DNA from: Oreohelix idahoensis
Lineage: Eukaryota > Mollusca > Gastropoda > Stylommatophora > Oreohelicidae
Length of the DNA: 64,000 nucleotides
NCBI GenBank assembly: GCA_024509875.1
Contig: JAMPIV010006379.1
Location: 620,001 to 684,000, forward strand
Reading direction: 5' to 3'
This document shows positions 1 to 10,900 of the stretch, piece by piece; position 1 is the stretch's first letter, and the number at the start of each line of letters is the position of its first letter. A program made the position numbers and the translations under genes. The notes beneath the pieces are model-generated. The model ran no database searches, was not told where the DNA came from, and was given only the letters and a program-made list of their open reading frames with translations.

Positions 1-829
1 TGAAATGTGGTGAAATTCAGTTGTTGATACAATATGTTTCAGAGCGACCATGGTCCATGTGTATTTGCGTTGTATCATGTATTGCTAATTTTGGTGTGAA
101 TTTGTATACGTTTGACAGAAATCTGCAACTTAAAGGACATAGTGAAAATAAAAGCAACTCGTCACAGGTGAATGAGTGAAAATAAGGATAAGATGTATTA
201 GTCATGTACATCTTTTATTGTGGCTGCTGAAAATAAAGATTTCACTCAAATTTGTTGTGTTTTAATTAAAATTTGAAGCGTGTGACAAGGGGGCTGTCGG
301 CAAAATTGAGGAACAACGTTTGACTGGTATAATTGATCCCACATAATATCAGGGTTGCAGTGTATTGGAAGTCGAACAATATTCAGTTCTATTAATTGAA
401 GTAAGATTTGTGTGATTATGTCTTCCGTTTACAAGCATCAAATCTGTAACTGCCAGTCTGTCAATTTTTTTTCTGAAATTTGTGATTGTCAGCCATAATC
501 AGCATTGTGAGCAACATTTGATAGTTGGGAAATCGAGATCTTGCTGAATTGCTGTAAGTTAACTATTTCTGAGTATAATCTTAATGATGTTCAAGTTTCA
601 AAAATAAGTATTTGTATTTGTGATCAGAATTGTGTTCATGTTTGTACCTTTCAACTGTTATGTCACCTTTTTATTTAAATGTATTTAGGAGTCTTTTTGA
701 ATTAAATGTTGAAAAACATTTACTTTTCTAAAAAAAAAAAATTTCTTAATTATAGATATTTTTAATGAATAATCTGTCAAGACGTAAATGACACTTGAGG
801 TACTTAGATAATAATACAAACTAATGAAT
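1..829. other. Non-coding, AT-rich stretch upstream of the first LINE
   Basis: I see no recognisable exon, RNA gene or repeat family here. A polyadenylation-type AATAAA lies near 230, but nothing upstream of it is recognisable as a gene. If TADA2B starts upstream of the window, this is part of its intron. The missing ZZ/SANT exons were looked for here and not found. Confidence 0.4.
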
Positions 830-833
830 ATCT

Positions 834-2627
834 TACTTACTTACTTAGTCGTTCCCCTTCTACCGTGAGGTGTAGAGGTTTGGAAGAGAGAGCGCCAGAC
901 TATCCTATCGGCTGTCTTCCTCCTGGCCTGGTTCCATTCTAGTCCTCGATCCTTCAAAGATTGTCTAATGTTGTCCTCCCAGCGGACTCTGGGTCGTCCT
1001 CGGGGTCTGGATCCTTGGCTCTTTGTTTCCCATGCTTGTCGTGGTATCCGATCTTCTCCCATTCTGCAGACATGGCCAAACCATCTTAATTGGGACTGTT
1101 CTACTTGGGTCTGCAGGGGGTAGGATTTAAGGCCTTGACGTATCGTCTGGTTGCGTACCATGTCTCTTCTTGTTACTTCAACCACCTTCCTCAGACACCT
1201 CATTTCTGAGGTTTGGATCTGGCTTTTATGGGTTGTAGTCATTGCCCATGACTCGCATCCGTATGTCAAGACTGGGACATAGGTGGAGCGGTATACAGCC
1301 ATCTTCGTTTTCTTACCAATCTCTCTCTTGCTGAGGAATCCTCGATTTATGGCCTGAAAAAGTCTCCCAGCTGCTGCTTTTCGAGTGGCCAACTCTTCTT
1401 TTGATGCCTCCCTTTTGGTCTATAATAGCTCCGAGATATTTAAAGTGGTCGACCTGCTCCAGGACCTGTTCTCCCAGCTTAATCTGATGTTTTCTTTCTT
1501 CTCGTGATATCACCATGGATTTTGTTTTAGAGCTGCTTATGACCATCCCTCTCTTCTCCAGCTCTTCCTTCCAGACTTGCAGGTTGAATTGGAGATGTGC
1601 CTCTGATTTAGCAATCAGGGCAACATCATCAGCAAATGCCAGCTCCGAAATATAGACCTGTCTCATCTTCCAGTACCCCACTGAATACTTTCTTGTTCTC
1701 TCCTTACATGCCTTGATGACATCGTCCATAAGGAGTATGAAGAGGTAAGGTGATAGGATATCACCTTGTCTTACACCAGTGGTGGTCCTGAACTCTTCCA
1801 ACTTTTGGTTTGCTGTCCTCACATAATTTCTGCAAGACTTGTAGAAGCTCTGTATAGCATGAATCAGAGGTGCTGGAATATTCTTCCTTGCCAAACAGTC
1901 CCAAAGTTTGCTCCAGGGGACCCTGTCAAACGCCTTTTCCAGATCTATGAAACAAAGATGCATCTCACTCTTATACTCAAGGGCCTTTTCACTCAGCTGT
2001 CTGAGTGTGAAGATTAGGTCTTGAGTACTTCGGTTTGCTCGGAATCCGCACTGGACCTCATCCAATTCTGGCTCAGCTAGGCGTCGGAGTCTCTGCTCTA
2101 GGATTCTAGAGTAGATTTTACCAGGGACACTGAGAAGGGATATGCCTCTATGGTTTCCACACTGTCGATTGTCACCCTTTTTGAAAATTGGTGTTATGAT
2201 GGCAATCTCCCAATCCTTTGGTATGGTCTTGTTGTACCACGCTGCCTGTAAAACCCCATAAGAGTAATAGGTCGCCTGATGCTCCCATGACCTTAACCAT
2301 TTCTGGTGTTATACCATCATGCCCTGCTGCTTTGCCCATCTTGATTTTCTCCAGTGCTGCCTTCAGTTCTTCCATCTTTATGTCATCTTCACCATCATTG
2401 GTTTTCTCTTCTGTGCTAGTGTTTATCATTTCTGATGCTTCACCATGCTCACCATCCAGGAGTTCTGAGAAATATTCTTTCCATCTTCCCATTACTTCCT
2501 TCGGGGCAGTAAGCAATTTGCCTTGCTTGTCCTTTAAAAATTTGAGAGGGCATTGTTTTTCCTTCCTCATGTTCTTTAGGGTCTTATAGAACAATTTGGG
2601 CCGAAGGGCTGAAAGCCCAAGTGCCGC

Positions 2628-2663
<36 letters not shown>

Positions 2664-4079
2664 GAACAATTTCTGGTTTTCTTGTGCATCTTTTTCTAGC
2701 TTTTCTCCAAATTCTTCCCAGGACTTCTGTTTGCTGCTAGCACTTTGTTCTTTGCTTCTGTTCTGAGTGTCACATATTCTCTATATTTTTCCATTTGTCC
2801 TGTTGTGTTTTTAGCTCCTAAGTATTGTTTCCATGCCATTTTCTTCTCTCTTATTTTCTCTTTGACTTCCTCTGTCCACCAAGGTGTCCTCTTTCTCTTG
2901 TTCCCAAGTCGGACTTCACCGCATGCTTCTGCAGCAGCTGTCTTTATGATATCCTTGAATTTAATCCAGACGGTTTCCAAGTCATCAGGTCGTTCTTCTG
3001 TGTTGCTCACCGCTGCAGCAATAAGCCCCTGATATCTGGTCTTAATTTCTGGCTCTCTCAGCTTGTAGGACCTAATGCTCATTTCTCCTGCTCGTTTACT
3101 TGGTTTCTTGCGTGATGTTGGACAGTTCCTAGGCTGAGCAACTCTTTCAGTTGTTCTTTTGATTGTTAGCAGGTAGTGATCACTTCCAATCTCTGGCCCC
3201 CTCCAGACTCTAGCATCCCGGACATATTTGAATGAGCTTCTCCGAACAATGGCATAGTCGATCACTGACTTCTCATTCTTTGTTGGTTCACATCTAGTGT
3301 ATGCATGTATGCGCTTATGGGGGAACTTTGTGTTTGTAATGATCAGATTCTGCTCACTGCAGAATCTAAGGAGTCGCTTTCCATTGTCATTGAGAGTATC
3401 TTCTCCATATCTTCCGATAACTCCACCCCATCTAGCATGGTCATTTCCAACTCTGGCATTAAAATCTCCGAGCATGATAACTGCATCTAGGCAGTCATCC
3501 ACTGTCCTTTGAAGCAGCTCGAAGAATTCCTCCTTGACCTCTGCTCTCTCATCCTCATTTGGCCCATACACTATGACCAGGTTGACTATGGTTTCTCCTT
3601 CTTTTAGTTTAACAACCATAATGCACTCCGAGACAAAGTTCCATCCCTTGATACTATCTTTTTGATTTTGGGCCACAATGCAACCCACGCCCCCTTTGGC
3701 TCTTTCAGACATGGGTACACCACTGTAGAGCAGCATGTTGCCATCGAGATCCATGACTCCTTGTCCTTTTTTCTTTGTTTCCGTTATAGCCAGGATTTCT
3801 AGTTTTGCTTTCCTCATCTCTTCCACCAGCTCCTCTTCCTTCCCATTTATACTTCTTGTGTTCCAAGTTCCATAAGTCGTAGTCCGTAGTCCGTTCCAGT
3901 TCGTCGCCTTTAGAATCAGTCCAGTTTTCTCTCTTGTGTTGCTAGAAATCGTGATTTAAAGCAAACAGGTGATTGGCCTTTGTGCCTTTGCATGGTGGAG
4001 GGGCTGCCTCCTTACGGCCTCCATGCAGGCCGCCCTCCTCCTTTTTCATCCGGGCTTGGGACCGGCATTGGCGGAGTTG
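834..4079 (-). mobile_element. RTE-like non-LTR retrotransposon, family A, copy 1 (near full length, broken)
   Basis: The minus strand encodes the single polyprotein typical of RTE/BovB-type LINEs: an apurinic-type endonuclease (about 3870-2700; motifs AITETKKKGQG, LGDFNARVGND and GSDHYLL), then reverse transcriptase (about 2600-1450; AFDRVPW, GVRQGDILSP and the catalytic FADDVAL), then a C-terminal tail (LRWFGHVCRM, RPRGRPRVRWED). There is no RNase H, as expected for RTE. The frame is broken around 2594, 2172-2065 and 1390, so it is a pseudogene. A 63-bp poly(A) insert interrupts it at 2598-2660. The 3' end (low coordinates) finishes in TTAC/GTAA tetranucleotide repeats, as RTE tails often do. 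A 9-bp direct repeat, TGAATATCT, at 825-833 and 4080-4088 fits a TSD. It lies antisense within the presumed TADA2B upstream intron. The RTE clade name is inferred from domain content. Confidence 0.88.
2598..2660 (+). mobile_element. 63-bp poly(A)-tailed retroposed fragment inside LINE A copy 1
   Basis: A 35-nt sequence with a small hairpin (GGGCTGAAAGCCC) is followed by 28 A residues. A perfect 12-bp TSD, ATAGAACAATTT, flanks it at 2586-2597 and 2661-2672. It is the extreme 3' end of a poly(A)-tailed LINE or SINE inserted by target-primed reverse transcription. It is absent from the paralogous LINE copy at 19375-19385, where the sequence is uninterrupted. The donor family is not identified. 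Confidence 0.85.
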
Positions 4080-4907
4080 TGAATATCTGGCAATCTCTAA
4101 AAACATTTTAATTATTCGTGGATAATTTTGCTTATTCTGATAATCATGGTGCATCCAGTAAGTTCATCTAATGCTTTAAAAAGAAAACTTTGTGATAATA
4201 TTATTCATCAGCATCTCTTTTTTTTCACTCAGTATGGACCATTGAGCCACAACTGAGAAAGACTAAGTTAGAGCTTAAACTCCTGCAGTAGGGGTTTCCG
4301 TTACAAATGTTTTGCATGATGGGGTTGTCAGCTCCATGCCCAACCTCATATTAGTCATCTTTTATGACATGCTTAAGGGAGCAGAAGTCCTTTTCTTTCT
4401 TTGTCTCAGAGATGCCCTAGAAACGACACAAGCAGTGGTATTTTTAGTTTTAGTATATTTGTGTCAAGATTTTCTCAAAATTGAACATTCATGCAATAAG
4501 AAAAGTCACAGTAATGTTGTGAGTGGTGCACATGTTGAGAAATACACTTTTGAAAAATGTTTTTCACTAAATCATTGTTTTGTGAATACATAAATCTGGT
4601 GATTGTATACATTTATAAGCTTCCTTCACGGGATCTTAACTTATGTGGTGATTTTATGTTCCTCATGGAGCATAAAGAAATAATGATGATGATATGTGCA
4701 GTTTTAAAAAAACAACTTATCTGTTCACATAGCTGCAGACATTTTTGGCACAGGCTGATAGAAGCATTTTCCTGCACCCTCAAACTAAAACTTACATCAA
4801 GTTGTGATTTTTCTTTTACATCTAAAAGGATTTATCTGACACCTTTCCTGACTCATCATAATATTGAAAAGATTGTTATATGTAACCTCTTTCACTGTTG
4901 TCTTAAG
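4080..4907. other. Intronic sequence with one degenerate repeat
   Basis: Sequence between LINE A copy 1 and the first visible TADA2B exon. It contains a repeat of family R (about 4200-4432) and otherwise nothing I recognise. Open frames here (for example 4557-4955) run into the TADA2B exon by chance. Confidence 0.5.
4200..4432 (+). repeat. Interspersed repeat, family R, copy 1
   Basis: It shares with other copies (about 9065, 12000 minus, 23770, 29982, 34850) a head reading GTATGGACCATTGAGCCAC and a tail around TTTCTTTGTCTCAGAGATG. Copies are about 200-270 bp, strongly diverged, with no coding potential. It is probably an old SINE or a LINE UTR fragment; I see no clear pol III boxes. Confidence 0.5.
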
Positions 4908-4999
4908 GAATGGAGCTGCAGCACACCTCGAGACAAGAACTACAACAGAATGTGAGGATCATTACAAGCGGTTTTATATTAATGGAGTTATTGGCGATA
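4908..4999 (+). CDS. TADA2B: TADA2B exon (a): end of SANT domain
   Basis: The acceptor is CTTAAG and the donor is GTAAGT at 5000. The first base completes a codon from an upstream exon, probably a Trp as in the family's GNW. Peptide: HLETRTTTECEDHYKRFY then INGVIGD. The acceptor has a poor pyrimidine tract, but the reading frame and homology fix it. Confidence 0.9.
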
Positions 5000-7900
5000 G
5001 TAAGTCTGGCTTCTGGCTTTTAACGATGTGATAAAAAAATCTCCCTTCTTGCCTGAATTTACTGGAACATGTCTATAGCTTATGTATTTAGCTGCATTTA
5101 TAAAGTTACTTACCTGAATTTACTGAAACATGTCTATAGCTTATGTATTTAGCTGCATTTATAAAGTTACTTACATGAATTTAATGTCAGTGTTGGATGA
5201 ATGGGAGAGCTCATTATATTCATGTCTGTTTATATGTCTACTTATCTGTTTTTCAAAACACATTTCAGCAACTCTCCAAGAAGTTCCCCGACCAAATATA
5301 ACAGATCACTCTAGTACCAATGGAGGTATGACTGACTTCTTTAAAGTACTGTCTACTAATTTTAAGTTTGTGGTACTTGTAAATATCTGGGATGACATTC
5401 ACAGCAGGGTTAGGTTGCCTACAAGAGAAGAAAAGACTGTAGGGGTGCAATGAATATTTCGCAGACAATTAGAGAATCTTGATTTTTTTTCAGACATCTT
5501 ATGTCTTCTGGCACACACATAGTAAGACATGCAGGAAAAAAAAAAACAAATATGCTACATTAGATGCAGCAGAAACAGGGCTAAGCATCAGTGTAAACAG
5601 AAACAAAGGAAATAAGTTTGAATTGGAAAATAAATTGTCGTATGACTGAAAAAGTACACAAATTTATTGAGAAGAAACATCAACAAAGAAGGAAAACAAA
5701 TGAGGATAAATAAAGCCAGATTTGCCTTCAACTTTCTGCATCCAGTATTAAACTTTGCAGTGTTTTCCTAGAAAAAAAGAATTCTGCTGTTCAGCTTACA
5801 ATGTGTCTTGCTGTGTGGCTCAAAAGCACAACATTATCATTAAGAATATTATGTCTAAACTCTGTACATTCATCAAAAGTTGCCTCTTTTGCATCCTTCG
5901 TATCAAATTACAAACACTTACCAGGGGAAGAGAACCAGACAACAACAAAAAACAGTACTGCTGGAGATTAAAATGAGAATGTGTAAATGGAAATCTCACT
6001 CCCACAGGAAACAGCTAAACTGTATAGAAAAACATGCCACTGACTGAAACTTGCAGAGGAAGTAAAGAGTTGGGAAGCCATAGTAAACCTAGAATGAATT
6101 ATAACAGAAAAAATGAAGGCAGTATGGATCTCATAAGCAAAGCCAAAGGCCATGACCTAAGCAGAAATCGATGGTGAGCTACATTTGCAGCCTTATGTTC
6201 CACAGGGAACCAAAATGAATGAATGATGATGGTGTTCATGTTCACAGAGGAATATAAAATGAACAAAGGAATTGAACCATTATCTCTGTGAATGACAAGG
6301 TCACTGACGATGAACCAGACAGGTGCCAGTGGAACAATACAATAGAATGTACCTATTTATTTTTTTTTTTCACCTACTTGACCAGTGTGTGGAGAGACAT
6401 GTAACAATTACCGTTTGCAACTCAACTGCGAAAGTTTCACTTGAAATACCTGCTGTGCGCATGCGCACTGTTTTTGCAAAATGGCTCCGACCAAACAACA
6501 GAAAGCATTTTGTGTGGTAGAATATGCGAAAATGACGTCTGTTATCGCAGCTCAACGCAATTTTCGGCCACAGTTTGGGTTTGATCCACCTGATAAGAAT
6601 TCCATTAAGCGTTGGTTTACAAAATTCCTGGAGGAAGGTTGCCTGTGCAAAGGCAAAAGCACTGGTCGCCTGTCATGTTCGGAGGAGGCAGTGGATAGAG
6701 TTCGGCAAGCCTTCCAGCACAGCCCCATGAAGTTGGTTCGAAGGGTGAGTCGTGAGTTGAAAATACCCCGCAGTACGGTATGGAAAGTGCTTCATACGCA
6801 TTTGAGAATGAAGGCTTACAAGCTGCAACTTGTGCAGGAACTCACTGAACCAGACAAAGCACTTTGCACGGCCTTCATCGAGAACATGCAGAAATTGCTT
6901 AAGAATGATGATTTTGGGGAGAGGCTCGTGTTCAGTGATGAGGTGACCTTCCACATCAGCGGCAGAGTCAACAGACACATGTACGGATATGGGGTTCAGA
7001 ACACCCTCATGCAGTCATTGAGCATAAGAGAGATTCTCCAAAGTTAAACGTCATTGGTGTCATATCCAGAAGGAAGCTTTACGGGCCATTTTTCTTTCGG
7101 AAAAAACCGTTACTGGACTCTCATACCTGGACAATGGATGATGCCCCAATTTGAAGAGGACTCACGGGATTTCGTTTTACAACAAGATGGAGCTCCACCC
7201 CACTACCATGGAGCAGTAAGAGGGTACCTTAATGAACATCTCCCACAACGGTGGTTCGGTCGCAGTGGTCCTGACGATGCAGTGTTGCTGAGATGGCCCC
7301 CAGGGTCCCCAGACATGACACCATGTGATTTCTTTTTGTGGCGCTTCATCAAGGACAGAGTCTTTGTCCCACCGTTGCCTCGAGATCTGGTGGAGCTGAG
7401 AGAGCGGATCATTGGAGCCTTTGCTGCTGTTACAGGAGACATGCTGATTCGAGTGTGGGAAAAAGTGGACTATCGACTAGATATCTGTCGCGTCACGAAG
7501 GGTGCACATATTGAGTCTTTGTAAGGTATGCTTAAAAACTTGCAGAGATTATCTTACTTTTGTGATAGAAAGCATCCTCGTACCACATCATGGGGCCGAG
7601 AATAAATTTTGTTGAAAAGGGTACAATCTTTTATGGACACCCTGTAGATGAGAAGAAAATGGATAAGATGCACACTAAACACTAAGAAAACCTGATGATA
7701 ACATAAAAAGGCAGTTCTTGTCTGGAATCCCCAGGGCAAGAGAGGTAGAGGGAGACTCAAAAACATAGGAGAAGAGAACTGGAGACAGTAATGAAAGGGA
7801 TGAGGAAGACATAGAAAGATGTTGAGCTGATGGGAGGGGACAGGAGGACTTGCATGTGATCATTGAAGACCTATGCTTTATGGGGGGGGGGGCTGATGGG

Positions 7901-10900
7901 TAGTGAATGAATGCCAGTGGCTTACCATCAGACATAACTGCTGAAACTTTCATACATCTCTGTGGAAACAGAGCAACTTTTAAGTCAAATGTACCTGTGC
8001 CAGATATGTTTACTATATACTGGGGCTTGGATTGGTTAAAAAAATCTTCATGATTAATTGAATCTCTTTAATCAGAGATTAAGTATCAATTTCAAACAAT
8101 TTCATAAATTATAATAAATCATAAATAAAAAATTTTTTTTTTTTAATCATTGTCTTGAAGTATAAGCAAGAAACATAAACATTGGTAAAATAGAACAATC
8201 GATTAAAAAAATGAAACCAATTAATTGTTAAAGATCCCAGAACTACTATATACAACATAATTGATGTAGATCGCAGTATGCAACACGAGATGCCAGAGAA
8301 AAAACGACTCTCACCTAAGCGATAGAGTGAGATAATGAAGCAGTCAAGAAGTTGACAGGGAACAGTGCTAGTAAGAGAACCAGGAAACAGAATGGTTTGG
8401 ACACTTCATTAGAAAGTATCCTAAGTGTCATCAATTCTGGGAAAAGATGGTCTTATGTTAGCCGTGGCAGTACATCATGCACCTGTTTGTAAATTGCACT
8501 TCCTTTTGATAGTAGGTTAAGCAAGTGGAATAAGACCAGATACTTAAGATGGCATTGTGATTTTTATAGTTTTTACATGTTTTGACTCTACTGAACTAAT
8601 AGATAACTCTATTTTTCAGACTAATAGATAGCTCTGTTTTTCAGACTAATAGATAGCCATGTTTTTTGTATTTAAAAAAAAAAATGTTCTTGTACATTAT
8701 GTTTGTCAAATCAGCTTGCTTGAGTTCAAACAAGTTTTCACACATTTTTTTTTAATAATATGAAATAGTAAAACAGTTATCTTTTTTGTCTTAAGCATTT
8801 TTAAAAAAAATTTAATATTTAAAAAAAATTTTTATGAATTAACTTAAGTTCCCACTTTTCTATTTCTACCCAGTGTTAGCAGGCCCATTGTCGCCAAGTC
8901 TGATCATTCCAGTCACCCCTCTAGAAATTGGCTTACAACAACAACAGGAACTGGGCTACATGCCTTATAGGGATGATTTTGAAAGGGTAAAACTGCAGTT
9001 GTTAACTTTTTTTTTTTTTTTTTTTAAAGTGTCAGCATCATTTTCCTTTGTGCTCCCTGTGTAGCCTCGAGCCACCACTTTATCTGGTCCATTTGCTGGA
9101 AGCCTGCAACAAGCATTCACTCGCTCCTGCAGTGATAGTTTCTGTGGCAATATGTTTTACATAATGATGTTGCCAGCCACGTTTACAACCTCGTATTAGA
9201 CACCTTGTTCAAAATGCCTGAGTGTGCTGTAGCCTTAATCTTTCTTTCTCTTGTCAGAGTCCCCCAGGACCTACACTGGGCTTCTTAAGTGTGTGCTCTA
9301 CAATAAAATAGTGTACCCCCACAGTTGTGCTCAAACCACATCAATATTTCATGGTATGAATGTGACAGTTTTATATAGGAGTGAACGAGAAAAATAATAC
9401 AGGAAGTAGCTGTAGAAATAGTATGTCATCATCGTTGTCATTCCCCCTCAGCTCCCCAAGGAGCAAAGGCCTTCAACAGATTCATGCCGAGTGCTGCTGT
9501 CCTGGGCCATCAGCTTAAGATCTTTCCATGTCTTCCTTATCATTATCATTTGTCTCCGTATGTGTGTGTTTTTTTGTTTTTATTTTTCTTCATTGAAATC
9601 TCTCTCTTACCCCTGGGGGTTTCAAAATAAAGTCTGCCTGGCAGTGCAATCAGTAGGTTTCCTAATTGTGAGTACTATCTTTCACCAGCATCTTCTTCTC
9701 ATTTCTTGTCCCATGGGCAGTTATCTGGTTCTTGTCATCAGTTCCACATTGATGCTTGTCATACCATTTCAGTCCTTCTGTTTTTGGTAGGTTGCACTAT
9801 TACTATGCTTTGCTTCAAGTATGTGGGCTAGGAATAATCGTGATTATGGTGCACATATGTCATTAGACGTTTGTGCCCTGATATTAGTCATCCTCCTGCA
9901 AGATGTAATAATAATAATATCCCCTTTAGTCATAACTGACCACAGGAATGCGGCCCTGAGGAGACAACCCTCAGCTGCTTATTTTCCTGGTGTTCCTTTT
10001 GATGTTTTCTCTTCTCTTCTGCTTGCCGTGAGAGCTTCTTTTCACCCAATCTGATGTGACGTTGTAGAACGCATTGCCACTTGGTGCGATTGGCAGCTTC
10101 GTCCTCCCGTTTCAAGAGCAAGGCAAAGAAGATCCCGAAGAGGGTCGGAGCCCAGGATGCAGCCTTAATGCCACAGCGTATGACAAGGGCTGTGCAACAT
10201 GTAGAATCATATATGTATGGCAGCAATATAGACAGAGTTGTAGGTATGAATAATGATGTCAGAAAAAGAACACAAAAGGCAAAAGGAGCTTTCATTGCAC
10301 TGAGAAATATATGGAGATCAAAATAAATAAGATCAAGCATAAAAATCAGAATCTTCAATGCAGACATTAGGTCAGTACTACTGTATCACTCTCAAACATG
10401 AGATCAAAATAAATAAAATCAAGCATAAAAATCAGAATCTTCAACACAGATGTTAGGTCAGTACTACTGTATCACTCTCAAACATGAAATCGGGACTGAA
10501 GACGCAGCAACAGTGATAAATGCAGTCAGCAACCCATAGCTTAACTGCTTGCATCAGGGTCAGCGAACCAGAGTTGACCAAGACCCTACTCCACCTCCAA
10601 GTGGTGGTCCTGGAAACAGGCTGCATCACTGCAGTCTGGCTCAGAGAGTAGGGATCGAAGAGGGAAGGCTAACCCGGTCCCAAAAATGCCATGGTGAAAC
10701 CGGATGTGTCAGGCCGAAAGGCGCAAATATCGCAGCTTTGCTGTCAATGGTGACACAACGTAACAAACATCCTTTTCAGGATGAACGCAGAAGAAGAAGA
10801 AACGGGAAATCAGAAAAAAACAACAACCAAAAAGTTACAGACTTCCATAAATGGGTGCTTGCATAGCATTGAAGTATTTAAATGGTATGACAAGAACCAG

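Noticed and set aside
110..167. Possible small exon between ACAG and GTGAAT near the window start
   Set aside because: Two frames are open, but the peptide does not resemble the TADA2B ZZ or SANT regions and the acceptor has a poor pyrimidine tract.
8270..8470. LINE tail fragment (ETEWFGHF)
   Set aside because: Only a few residues resemble the RWFGH motif of LINE tails; too weak to annotate.
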